Shown: one piece after another, positions 53,977-63,540 of the stretch | Numbering within the stretch: the first letter of the stretch is position 1 | Layout of the letters: each line of letters starts with the position of its first letter | Source: Prolixibacter bellariivorans ATCC BAA-1284 | GTDB lineage: Bacteria > Bacteroidota > Bacteroidia > Bacteroidales > Prolixibacteraceae | DNA length: 64,000 nucleotides | NCBI RefSeq assembly: GCF_000621705.1 | Contig: NZ_JHXO01000015.1 | Location: forward strand, 5,107 to 69,106 | Reading direction: 5' to 3' | The notes under the pieces: model-generated | What the model was told of the DNA's origin: nothing | Seen by the model: the letters and a program-made list of their open reading frames with translations, nothing else | The model's database searches: none | Position numbers and translations under genes: made by a program

Positions 53977-56900
53977 ATGAAAACAGGTATACAGTATTTA
54001 GACGAACAACGCACTGCCATTCAGAAAGGATTACTGGAAAATCAGAATTATATCCATCAACAAAAGGAACTGCATAACGGTGACATTGCTTTTCTGGCTG
54101 AGTTATTTTTGGAGGAGTTGCTAAATGCAATCTATGCCAATGAAGGTTGGAAGATTAAGAATTTGAACACGTATAAACCAAATCATCCGGCAATCGATTT
54201 GGCGGATAAAAAGAACCGGGTTTGTTTCCAGATTACGGTGACAGACTCAACCGGTAACGCGAATAAAAAAATTAAAGATACGCTTACTTCATTTTACAAA
54301 AGAGGTCTCGATAAGGATTACGATCGGCTTTTTATTGTGTTTGCATCGGGCATTCAAAACAAGAAGGGAATTAAAATACCTCCAACAGTGGAAGTTAATG
54401 GACACAATGTGCCTGTAGCTGGTTCTTTAATAACAAATGAAAGTGTAAACGACCTGTTGGACTTGGAAGAGACTATTTTTGAGGGGACCAGAGATTCGGA
54501 AAAGATAAAGAATGTCCTGATTAAGATTCCGGCGCGTCCGGAACAAAAATTACCGGTCTTTAAAGCTGAAAAATACATTGCCCGGAAAGCATTGGATTTA
54601 GAAGGAAGGTCTATTGATTTAACCAACTATTTGAACAAGGAGAAACGAGTTGTTTTGTTAGGCGTCGGCGGTTGGGGGAAAACCACGGAACTAATACGAA
54701 TTACTAATGAGATAAAGAAGACCGCTAATACCTTTTGCTTTTTTGTGCGATTGATTAATTACTCGAGGTCATTGGAAACCTTGTTGAACGCTCGTTGCAA
54801 GAATTGGCAGAATGTTCCTGAAGATGCAGAAACATACTTTATTCTAGATGGCTTCGATGAAATCGACAGTAGTAAAATAGAAGAAGCGGGCCATGAGATT
54901 GAGAACTTTGCAGCAGGACATTCCGATGCACATTTGCTGGTTTCCTGCCGTAATAACTTTAATCCGTTTCATGCAATCGAAAATCCGGACGAAAAAAAGA
55001 GTGACGAGTTCAATGTTTGCTATTTGGAGGAATTGTCGGACGAAGATATTCAGAAGTATATTGAACAGGAATGTTTGGATTCGGCTTCTTTCATGAGTGC
55101 GGTAAAGGAGAATAAATCGTTTGAAATCTTATCGAATCCATATTATCTGGTAAATACAATCGACATATATAATTCAACCGGACGCTTGCCCGAAACAAAG
55201 GCTGCATTTTTCGATAAGTTAATCGAATTGCGTATTGATTGGGAACGCGATAAAAAGCCTTTGACATGGCAGAATATCGATGAGTACGGTTTAAGGGAAA
55301 GTTTAAGAAACCTTGCCCTGACAATGCAATATGCAGGCTCTTTCAAAATATCCCAAAGAGATTTCACCATGATTGTCCGAAAACAGGAAATCAGGCAGAC
55401 GATACAAAAACTCTTTTTTTATCAGGAAGAAAATGAATGGCGGTTCGAGCACAATAACCTGCAGGAATTTTTGGCGGCGCAATATATTGCAGAATTAGAC
55501 TGGGAACAACAAAAACAGATTATTCTATTGGATAACGGGAAGCTAAAACCCAAATGGCTGAATGCATTTTCGTTTTTGGTCAATATTGCGAAGCCTTCGG
55601 GTGAGTTGATTCAATATTTCATTGAAAAGGATATCGATTCGCTGGTAAAAACGGAACCCGATAAGGTCGATAGGACTATTCGGAACGACGTTTTTAAAGG
55701 GATTCTCAATAAGCATAAAGCAGAAGATTCAATTATTTGGAACAAGACATACACCGAACAAGATTTATACAATTTCGTCAAATTGGAGAAGAATAGTGAA
55801 GTAATTGAATTTCTCATAACTGAACTTAGTGTGGAGAACGCCAAGCAGCAGGTGATTTCAAATGCTGTCAGGGTTTTATCCCATCTAAAGAGTTCGGGGC
55901 AATATTTGCACAAAATTCAGCCTTTGTACTTAGTGCTCCTAAATCGGAACGGAATCCATAAATATGGTTGCAGCCGGGAAATCATCCAGTCCTTTTCGAA
56001 ATGGAAACTCTTCTCGAAGGAAGTGAAAGACCAATTAATAGCGACCGAAAATTTGTATGACAAAGATGGCCCCCTAAGCTCTTTGTGTCATTATTTGGCC
56101 GATGGTAAGTTTGATGATATCACTGGAGAACAAGTTCATAAACTTGTGGAGGCATTCAGTGAACAGAGGTTTGTTGGTTCAGAATATTCATTGTTTGACG
56201 TTGTAAGATTGCTTTCCAAAGAAGAACTTATAAATCTTATCGTTGCAGAAACTCCAGCTAATAACAAAAATAGAGAACGTACTTGGAAGCGTGATTTATA
56301 CGAAGTATTAGGCATTCAAGCCATAGAACTCTATGATTCAGATTCCTGTGTTACAAAAGCGATTATTGACTTTGTGTATACTTCGTATCGGTTCCATGAG
56401 AAAGAGTATGGAAAACAATTCAAGATCTTTTTTGAGAGAACGGAACAGGTTGAGTCGGTTTTTAAATCATGTTTCCTAAGAGATTTAAATAATTCAAGTA
56501 ACAGGCGACGTGAATACTTCATTGTGCCGGCACTAATTGCCAATCAGGAATGTTTGGATTGGGTAATTGAGATGTATCTGGGAGGAAAAATACCGGATAA
56601 GCTAATTTGGTATTTCATAGGCGTTTTATCCATTGTTGAAAATTATGAAAAGGGTAGAGTCTTTCAAGAAAAGTTAAGTCTTGTTGCTGGTCGTAAGTTT
56701 AATGATGACACCAGTGAATTAAATTCATTTACGACTAGAGTTGAACAACTAGAGTACGAAATTCTTTTGAATAGAAAACTGGCAATAGCATGTGTAAAGA
56801 AAGCTTTTGGCTTTATAAAGCGCTCCAGAATTAGCCGAGAAGACCTTATTGAAATACGTTGGTCAGACGATAATATTCCCAAAGACCCTGAATTAATTGT

Positions 56901-58137
56901 TGGTCTGGAATTCTTAATAACTCATTCCGATAATGATGAGGAAATTGAAAAAGATCTGTTTTTAGAACGATTATCGAATGAAGACCAATGGGAAGATATC
57001 ATACTCGATAAATATGCGTATGCCTATTCGTCAAATAATCTTCCCCGTGAAAATATTGAGTGGATTGTCAACTGGTGTAAGACTAATTCTTGTAAAGTTA
57101 ATTTTGAAGGTAGCCTGACTAAAAACGGTGATGGAGGATATACGTACGATAACAAAACAGCACTTTTCGTACAATTTGCAGTTTTTTTTAATGTGGAGAT
57201 AGAGGAGAATATCATGTTGGAAATGACTGGATGGATGGGGATTAATAAAATGATAACCTCCGGAGGTGGAAATATTAACGATTACAGAGTTTATGCTTAT
57301 CTAAAGAAACACCTGAATATAGAGACTCTAAAAGCAAGAATCGCAGAAAATATTAGGAAAGAGTCAGATATGATTGAACCTGTTTTAGTCGAGCACGTCG
57401 AAGTTGTGAAAGAAGAGAGATGGACAGAAGCTGCTGAATATTTGCCTCACTATTTGAACAGTCCTTATGTAAAAAGATATGTAAGACGGGAAGTTTTGGA
57501 TACCTACGAATTCCTGGGAGGTGATTGTGAAATGATCTTGCCTTCACTGAAATTAGTGGAGTTAGGTGGAAGTGATAATTACTATGATTGGAACCTCGTT
57601 GACTATTTTGTCAAGCATAAGCGACCTGAAGTGTTGGAGTTTATGAAGACCCAGGTTGATTGCCCGAATGTAGATCAAGTGAAACTGGGGATTTATATGA
57701 TGAATTATGGGGAAAGACAAGGTGCGGAATTAATACTGCGGAATTTGGCAAATGCCCAGTTGAATGAAAGAGAGTCTTTACAGAAAATGGTTGGGAAGAT
57801 GGAACCAGAAAATTCGGAGTTCTTAATTGACTTTTTAACTGGTTTATTTTCGGTTTATGCCGGTGGTAATATGGGGAAAGATGGGTTTGGAAGTTTGTTT
57901 CCGGTTATTTTTGAAAAGTTTCTCGAAATAATCAAACGGTTTCCCCAAAAAGAAACGGTTATTTACTCGAAACTGGATAAGATATTTGAAGAGATTCCCC
58001 ACAATGAGACGATTGGTAACGCACGGTATCATTATTACGAATTGAAAGAGCGGGTCAATATTGAAAAAGATAAAGAATGTACCATCCGGCAGGCGATAAA
58101 TGAATTGAGGGGCATGGGTATTCTGAATGAGGTTTAA
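53977..58137 (+). CDS. SMEK-like/NACHT-type STAND NTPase, probable antiphage defence protein
   Basis: A 1386-residue soluble protein. The N-terminal ~170 residues resemble the SMEK-type domain: PAIDLADKKN (Asp74) and FQIT (Gln85) suggest a restriction-endonuclease-like core with altered residues. A STAND/NACHT NTPase follows: Walker A GVGGWGKTT (229-237, Lys235), Walker B YFILDGFDE (287-295), and LLVSCR (320-325). The winged-helix end motif FEHNNLQEFLAAQYIAEL is near residue 490. The last ~850 residues are helical and probably form the sensor. Bacterial NACHT proteins of this design sense phage proteins, oligomerise and trigger a toxic effector. The gene stands alone and is AT-rich relative to its neighbours. 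Confidence 0.85.
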   Translation: MKTGIQYLDEQRTAIQKGLLENQNYIHQQKELHNGDIAFLAELFLEELLNAIYANEGWKIKNLNTYKPNHPAIDLADKKNRVCFQITVTDSTGNANKKIKDTLTSFYKRGLDKDYDRLFIVFASGIQNKKGIKIPPTVEVNGHNVPVAGSLITNESVNDLLDLEETIFEGTRDSEKIKNVLIKIPARPEQKLPVFKAEKYIARKALDLEGRSIDLTNYLNKEKRVVLLGVGGWGKTTELIRITNEIKKTANTFCFFVRLINYSRSLETLLNARCKNWQNVPEDAETYFILDGFDEIDSSKIEEAGHEIENFAAGHSDAHLLVSCRNNFNPFHAIENPDEKKSDEFNVCYLEELSDEDIQKYIEQECLDSASFMSAVKENKSFEILSNPYYLVNTIDIYNSTGRLPETKAAFFDKLIELRIDWERDKKPLTWQNIDEYGLRESLRNLALTMQYAGSFKISQRDFTMIVRKQEIRQTIQKLFFYQEENEWRFEHNNLQEFLAAQYIAELDWEQQKQIILLDNGKLKPKWLNAFSFLVNIAKPSGELIQYFIEKDIDSLVKTEPDKVDRTIRNDVFKGILNKHKAEDSIIWNKTYTEQDLYNFVKLEKNSEVIEFLITELSVENAKQQVISNAVRVLSHLKSSGQYLHKIQPLYLVLLNRNGIHKYGCSREIIQSFSKWKLFSKEVKDQLIATENLYDKDGPLSSLCHYLADGKFDDITGEQVHKLVEAFSEQRFVGSEYSLFDVVRLLSKEELINLIVAETPANNKNRERTWKRDLYEVLGIQAIELYDSDSCVTKAIIDFVYTSYRFHEKEYGKQFKIFFERTEQVESVFKSCFLRDLNNSSNRRREYFIVPALIANQECLDWVIEMYLGGKIPDKLIWYFIGVLSIVENYEKGRVFQEKLSLVAGRKFNDDTSELNSFTTRVEQLEYEILLNRKLAIACVKKAFGFIKRSRISREDLIEIRWSDDNIPKDPELIVGLEFLITHSDNDEEIEKDLFLERLSNEDQWEDIILDKYAYAYSSNNLPRENIEWIVNWCKTNSCKVNFEGSLTKNGDGGYTYDNKTALFVQFAVFFNVEIEENIMLEMTGWMGINKMITSGGGNINDYRVYAYLKKHLNIETLKARIAENIRKESDMIEPVLVEHVEVVKEERWTEAAEYLPHYLNSPYVKRYVRREVLDTYEFLGGDCEMILPSLKLVELGGSDNYYDWNLVDYFVKHKRPEVLEFMKTQVDCPNVDQVKLGIYMMNYGERQGAELILRNLANAQLNERESLQKMVGKMEPENSEFLIDFLTGLFSVYAGGNMGKDGFGSLFPVIFEKFLEIIKRFPQKETVIYSKLDKIFEEIPHNETIGNARYHYYELKERVNIEKDKECTIRQAINELRGMGILNEV

Positions 58138-58697
58138 TATTGCTTACGCTCCTTCAGGGCTTAGGCCATTTGCGCACTACCAGGTAACAGGGCGTTGCCC
58201 TGCCCTAATGCTGTTGTACCGTTGGCGCAAAAAGAAGGTACCCGGAATCCGTGAAAGGCCAAAGGTCTTGCAGCATTAACCCGTGGCACCGCCATGGGAA
58301 CAAAAATGTGGTGAGGTGAATGCGGTCGCGTGCCGGCCCCGATTAAAACGTTAACGCTCTTACGACCGCAACGGCGCTATCGCTCATCATCGCTCAACAA
58401 TAGAAACTACAAAACTCGTCTAACAAATCAATTGTACTGCCGGCTTCATTTTGAGTTGGGAGCCTCTGTTGATTTATGGAGTCTTTCAATCATTTTCCGG
58501 AAAAAAAAGCGATGACCAATCAAAATACGTACAAGAAGAGTTTTGTGTATTTGGTTAATTGTCAATCTTATATCTGGTTTTAGGGATTGAATGAAAAAGC
58601 AAATACCGATTTGTCTATGTTTTTGAATAATTTGTCCATATGTAGATATTTAAAGGAACCTACCTTGAGCTTGGATTGAAATTAAAATTCATTTTCT
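58138..58697. other. Repeat-bearing intergenic region before the Sus locus
   Basis: About 560 bp. From left: a CAGGGC-GTT-GCCCTG hairpin (58188-58202), then the second copy of the dispersed repeat (58254-58370), then AT-rich DNA that should hold the SusC promoter. No -33/-7 pair of good quality was found. No gene is supported. Confidence 0.5.
58254..58370. repeat. Dispersed intergenic repeat, copy 2
   Basis: This aligns with 13-131 in the same order: AAAGGCCAAAGGTCTTGC, the hairpin CCGTGGCACCGCCATGGG, a GTCGCG block, and ACGACCGCAACG. Just upstream a separate CAGGGCGTTGCCCTG hairpin is of the same extragenic type. The copy lies between the NACHT gene and the Sus locus. Confidence 0.6.
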
Positions 58698-61600
58698 ATG
58701 AAAAAAACTAAACTAAAATTATTGGTGTTAGCCATCTTCTTCGGCATTTCATTTAACACCTTTGCGCAAGCGCAACAAATTTCCGGTGTTGTGTACGACG
58801 AGCATAACACCACTGTTCCGGGAGTAACGGTTGTAGAAAAAGGGACAACTAACGGAACCGTGACCAACATGGATGGGAAATTTAACCTGAAGCTAACGGG
58901 AAAATCAAAACTGCTGGAGTTTTCATTTGTAGGTTATAAAACTCAGCAAGTTCCAGTTACCAACCAGACAACTTATACCGTTCATTTGGAACCATCAGTT
59001 GTTAATCTTGACGAAGTAGTTGCCATTGGGTATGGCTCTGTTAAAAAGAGCAACTTAACGGGAGCAGTGAACTCCGTGGATCACCAACGATTGGAAAAGG
59101 CAAATAAAGTAGATGCTATTTCGGCATTGGAAGGCCAATCTGCCGGAGTTGTCATTCAACGTACTGACAATAAACCGGGTTCAGGTGGGTTTAACATTCG
59201 TATTCGTGGTGCCAGCACCATCAACACGAATGAAACAGCGAGCCAGGGAGGTTATAACCCGGGACAAAACCCGTTATTTATTGTTGACGGAATTGCTGTA
59301 GACGACATTTCATTCTTAAACCCGTCGGATATCGAGAGAATGGATATTCTGAAAGATGCTTCGGCCACAGCAATCTATGGTTCGAGAGGTAGTAGCGGGG
59401 TAGTTTTAATTCAAACAAAACAAGGTAGAAAAGGTAAATTAAGAGTTAGCTACAATAATTATTTCGGTTTCAAACAGGCATACCACCTGCCCAAAATGTT
59501 AAATACTGATGAATATGTACAGTATTTAAAGGATGATGTTGTGGGTAATCACTATGCTTCCGGCGATTACAACTTCACCACCGCCGATGTGGTATTATCG
59601 GATTACCTGGATGCGGAAGAGTTACAAAATATTGCCGATGGTGTTAATACCGATTGGGTAAAACTCATTCGTGTTAACGGCTATCAAACCAACCACACGC
59701 TCAACTTAAGTGGTGGAAATGACAAAACCGTTTATTCAGCCAGTATGGGTTATACAAAAGATAACGGAACGGTTGGAGGCGAAAACTTTACCCGTTACAA
59801 TGTCAAGGCCGACGTCTCTTCTGATATACTTAGCTGGTTAAACCTGAGTGTTGGAAGTTATATGACTTATGCTATTCAGAATACCGGTAGCTGGGAGGCT
59901 TTCAGAAGTGCATACCGTTTGAAACCAATTGGCCGCCCATACAACGCTGATGGCTCGTTGCGTTTTTACCCACTTTCGAAAGAAACACAAGTGACAAATC
60001 CACTTTTTGAACCATCAAATATTACCAAACAAACCAAATACTTACAATGGTTAGGTAATATTGCCATAAAATTGACCCCGGTAAAGAACCTGACTCTTAC
60101 GTCTAAGTTTTCGCCGGATGTTAAATTCACCCGTTATGGTGAATATCGCGGACTCTATTCCAAAAGTGTAAGTGGAAATCCTTCCAACAGAAGGGCTCAG
60201 GTAAATAATTTCAATTACCTCTCCTACACCTGGGATAATATCATTAATTACAAGTTCAAAAAAGGCATCCATGATTTCAATATTACAGCAGTAATGTCGA
60301 GGTACATGGAAAATGACGAAAGCTATTATACTCAAGTAAGAAACTTCACCACTGACAATTATCTGTTTCATAATCTGGGAGCTGGCCTTAGTATTCGTGA
60401 TGTTTCAAGTGGTTACACCGAACAAACGCTGGAATCATATACCGGCAGGATAAATTATAGTTTAAACGACAAGTATTTGTTCACCTTCACCGGCCGTTAC
60501 GATGGGTCTTCTATTCTTGCGGATAATAACAAGTGGGCATTTTTCCCGTCTGCTTCTTTTGCCTGGAAGATGCTTGATGAAGGTTTCATGAAAAATCAAA
60601 AAGTGTTATCCAGTGCCAAATTCAGGTTAAGTATTGGACAAACAGGTAACAACGGAGAAGGGGGCGGATTGGCTCCTCTGGGTTCTCAATCGTTACTTGG
60701 CAGCAGTGCAACCAACCTGGGAGGCACATCAGTTTCTACTGCCTATGTTACAGGATTGGCCAATAAAGACCTGACATGGGAAAAAACAACGGAAGAAAAC
60801 GTCGGTTTTGACTATGGTTTTCTCAATAACCGCGTTTTCGGTTCAATTGATGTTTACCATCGAAAAACGACTGGAATTATCTTTTTCACGCCGCTGCCTT
60901 CGGTTACAGGATTCAGTGGAACGTATAATAATGTGGGAGAATCAAGTAACAATGGTGTAGAAATATCATTAAACACTGTGAACGTTGATAACGGTAATTT
61001 TAAATGGACAACCAACTTCAACTTTGCCAGTAACAAAAACAAAATTGACAAATTATACGGCAACCTTGATGAAATTCAGTTTAATGTACAAGGAACTAAC
61101 CTGATTAACAAAGTAGGCGAACCTATTGGTTCAATTTACGATTACGTGTACGACGGAATTTGGCAATCGAATCAGGCTGCTGAGGCTGCCAAGTATGGAC
61201 AAAAACCTGGACAGGTAAGGGTAAAAGACCTAGATGGCGACGGGCATATTACTCCCGGGAAAGACCGTAAAGTAATTGGTCAGGTAACTCCAAAATGGAC
61301 CGGAGGTATTACCAGTTCCATGAATTACAAAAATTTTGATTTCTCCTTTTCGGTAATTACCAGCCAGGGAAATAAAATCTGGAGTACGTTCTACTCAAAC
61401 ACGGTATTCCCTTACGATGAAAACCCATCAAGATTGTTTAATGCTGCAAAAGTAAACTACTGGACTCCAAGTAACCCAACGAACGACTGGTATCAGCCAG
61501 GGAATGGCGGGCCTTATTCCTGGGTATCTAAATACAAAGACATTTCATACACAAAAATCGGTTACATAACTTTAGGATATACGATTCCTGCCGACATTTT

Positions 61601-61763
61601 GAAACGTGCCCACATTGCTGGCTTAAGAGTTTATACAACCGTTCAAAATCCATTTATCTTCACGAAATACGGGGGATGGGATCCGGAGAATGCCGGTAGA
61701 AATTCATGGGGTGGAGCATTTATGTCCCGCACATATATGGCAGGTATCAACTTAAATTTCTAA
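58698..61763 (+). CDS. SusC/RagA-type TonB-dependent outer-membrane transporter
   Basis: A 1021-residue protein with a signal peptide (about 1-26, ending NTFAQAQ). Next comes a carboxypeptidase-regulatory-like domain (about 28-100; ISGVVYDEHNTTVPGVTVVE). The TonB plug starts at EVVAIGYGSVKKSNLTGAV (about 106-125) and has FIVDGIAVDD and DASATAIYGSRGSSGVVLI. A 22-stranded barrel ends YMAGINLNF. It imports oligosaccharides with energy from TonB and works with the SusD protein encoded 19 bp downstream. The GH92 gene after these suggests mannose-containing glycans as the substrate (inference). Confidence 0.95.
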   Translation: MKKTKLKLLVLAIFFGISFNTFAQAQQISGVVYDEHNTTVPGVTVVEKGTTNGTVTNMDGKFNLKLTGKSKLLEFSFVGYKTQQVPVTNQTTYTVHLEPSVVNLDEVVAIGYGSVKKSNLTGAVNSVDHQRLEKANKVDAISALEGQSAGVVIQRTDNKPGSGGFNIRIRGASTINTNETASQGGYNPGQNPLFIVDGIAVDDISFLNPSDIERMDILKDASATAIYGSRGSSGVVLIQTKQGRKGKLRVSYNNYFGFKQAYHLPKMLNTDEYVQYLKDDVVGNHYASGDYNFTTADVVLSDYLDAEELQNIADGVNTDWVKLIRVNGYQTNHTLNLSGGNDKTVYSASMGYTKDNGTVGGENFTRYNVKADVSSDILSWLNLSVGSYMTYAIQNTGSWEAFRSAYRLKPIGRPYNADGSLRFYPLSKETQVTNPLFEPSNITKQTKYLQWLGNIAIKLTPVKNLTLTSKFSPDVKFTRYGEYRGLYSKSVSGNPSNRRAQVNNFNYLSYTWDNIINYKFKKGIHDFNITAVMSRYMENDESYYTQVRNFTTDNYLFHNLGAGLSIRDVSSGYTEQTLESYTGRINYSLNDKYLFTFTGRYDGSSILADNNKWAFFPSASFAWKMLDEGFMKNQKVLSSAKFRLSIGQTGNNGEGGGLAPLGSQSLLGSSATNLGGTSVSTAYVTGLANKDLTWEKTTEENVGFDYGFLNNRVFGSIDVYHRKTTGIIFFTPLPSVTGFSGTYNNVGESSNNGVEISLNTVNVDNGNFKWTTNFNFASNKNKIDKLYGNLDEIQFNVQGTNLINKVGEPIGSIYDYVYDGIWQSNQAAEAAKYGQKPGQVRVKDLDGDGHITPGKDRKVIGQVTPKWTGGITSSMNYKNFDFSFSVITSQGNKIWSTFYSNTVFPYDENPSRLFNAAKVNYWTPSNPTNDWYQPGNGGPYSWVSKYKDISYTKIGYITLGYTIPADILKRAHIAGLRVYTTVQNPFIFTKYGGWDPENAGRNSWGGAFMSRTYMAGINLNF

Positions 61764-61782
61764 ACACTAAACGATTCTAAAA

Positions 61783-63417
61783 ATGAAGCATACAAATTAT
61801 AAAATACTATCATTACTACTGGCTTTGAGTTTCTTCGCAGCCAGCTGTACCAGTTTCCTTAATGAAAAGAATTACACCTCGCTATCATTGGAAACTGCAG
61901 CATCCACTCCGGAGACATTTGATCAGTTGGTAGCACGTGCGTATGAATTATCACGTGAATATACTACGCACTATACTTCCGACATGTATTATAGCCTGGA
62001 GGATCTGGGTACGGACGTCGTAACACGCGGATCGTTAATTTTAGGAACCAGTGATTTAAATGATTATGTCAACCTTAACTCTACGAATTACACGGTTAGC
62101 GTTTACTGGACTGACCAATATGCAATAATCGCAGCGGCTAATACGGCAATTGATAATGCCGACGTAATTGAAGGGATTGACGATAGCACAAGAACAGTTG
62201 GCATTGGAGACGCTAAGTTTTTCAGGGCTATGTCCTATTTTAATTTAGTGGTCAATTACGGAGGTGTTCCGTTAGTGGTTAACCAGGTTACAACTGCCCA
62301 AAAAAACTATGTCAGGGCTACTGAAGAACAAGTCTACTCACAAATAATCAGTGACCTTACCGATGCATTATCGGCAGTACCGGAAGATCCTGCTCAATAC
62401 GGAAGGGTTTCAAAAGATGCAGTAAGACATCTTCTGTCAAAAGTATATTTAACAAGAGCTTACAAATCATACGCTGCAAGTGACGATTTTTCAAATGCAG
62501 CCAAGTTAGCCAAAATAGTGATCGCCAATCACCCGCTGGTTCCTTCTTTTTCAAGTTTAGTTAGCATTAATAATCAACGTAATTCGGAAGTCGTATTTGC
62601 GTACCTGTTCGGTACCAACTCGGTAAGCAGAGGTTGGGGTAACTCAAAGCACATGATGTATAAATTCAGGTTTTACGATTATCCCGGCCTGTCAAGAACC
62701 GTGCAAGGCCTTGGCCCGATGCCCACTCCATTTTACTATTCCCTGTTTGACGACGCCGACCAACGTGCTGAAGCGACCTTTTCCAGGGTGTTGTATGCTA
62801 CGAAAGAAGCAACAACTACATTAAACGGAGAAACGGTTAACATTCAAGTCGGAGACACTGCAATGTATTTCCCCAAAGTAGCCTGGACTGATGCCCAAAG
62901 AGCGGCGGTGCCTTATAAGGTTATTAATCCGGATGAATACTTCACAAGTGACGGAATTACCAATGTACACTATCCTATATTTAGAAAATTCGACGACCCG
63001 GATGTAGCGTTTACACAACCTGACCAACCTTCCAACGGCGAAAGGGACATGGTTGTTATGAGAAGTGGTGAAGCTTATCTGATTGCTGCAGAAGCTTACC
63101 TTGGTATGAACGACAAGGCAACTGCAGCTGGTTATCTTACCACACTGCGGGCAAGGGCCGGTTTAACAACCCCTGTTTCTCCGGATGATGTTAATCTTGA
63201 CTTTATCCTGGATGAAAGAGCTCGTGAATTAACCGGAGAAGTTAACCGGTGGATGGACCTGAAAAGAACCGGCAAACTGATAGAACGTGCTTTGGCACAT
63301 AATCCACATGTTGCTTTTAACCATGCAATCGACGAACACGATTTGCTCAGGCCGATACCTCAGACCGAAATTGATAATAGCGGTGGTTCTATTACCCAAA
63401 ATCCGGGTTATGAATAA
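61783..63417 (+). CDS. SusD/RagB-type glycan-binding lipoprotein
   Basis: A 544-residue outer-membrane lipoprotein (lipobox AASC, Cys22). The SusD fold is shown by the early helical stretch, KFFRAMSYFNLVVNYGGVPL (about residues 146-165), tetratricopeptide-like helices, and the C-terminal RagB signature: LDERARELTGEVNRWMDLKR, then LRPIPQTEIDNSGG and a final NPGYE. It forms the lid of the SusC transporter and captures glycan at the cell surface. It is transcribed with susC (19-bp gap) and followed by a strong hairpin terminator. Confidence 0.95.
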   Translation: MKHTNYKILSLLLALSFFAASCTSFLNEKNYTSLSLETAASTPETFDQLVARAYELSREYTTHYTSDMYYSLEDLGTDVVTRGSLILGTSDLNDYVNLNSTNYTVSVYWTDQYAIIAAANTAIDNADVIEGIDDSTRTVGIGDAKFFRAMSYFNLVVNYGGVPLVVNQVTTAQKNYVRATEEQVYSQIISDLTDALSAVPEDPAQYGRVSKDAVRHLLSKVYLTRAYKSYAASDDFSNAAKLAKIVIANHPLVPSFSSLVSINNQRNSEVVFAYLFGTNSVSRGWGNSKHMMYKFRFYDYPGLSRTVQGLGPMPTPFYYSLFDDADQRAEATFSRVLYATKEATTTLNGETVNIQVGDTAMYFPKVAWTDAQRAAVPYKVINPDEYFTSDGITNVHYPIFRKFDDPDVAFTQPDQPSNGERDMVVMRSGEAYLIAAEAYLGMNDKATAAGYLTTLRARAGLTTPVSPDDVNLDFILDERARELTGEVNRWMDLKRTGKLIERALAHNPHVAFNHAIDEHDLLRPIPQTEIDNSGGSITQNPGYE

Positions 63418-63449
63418 TATATCGAATAACAATAAGCATTAAGTGTTAT

Positions 63450-63493
63450 GAGAATATAGGCGAAGTATTTTTCACTTGCCTATATTCTCTTTT
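63450..63493 (+). terminator. Hairpin terminator after the susD-type gene
   Basis: A 12-bp perfect stem (63450-63461 with 63478-63489) extended by a further four base pairs after a one-base bulge, followed by TTTTAATT. It lies 32 bp past the SusD stop. It should end or attenuate the susCD transcript before the GH92 gene. Confidence 0.85.
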
Positions 63494-63540
63494 AATTCGC
63501 TATTGCGAGACTTGTAGTCTTCCTGTCTAATAAAGCCAGC

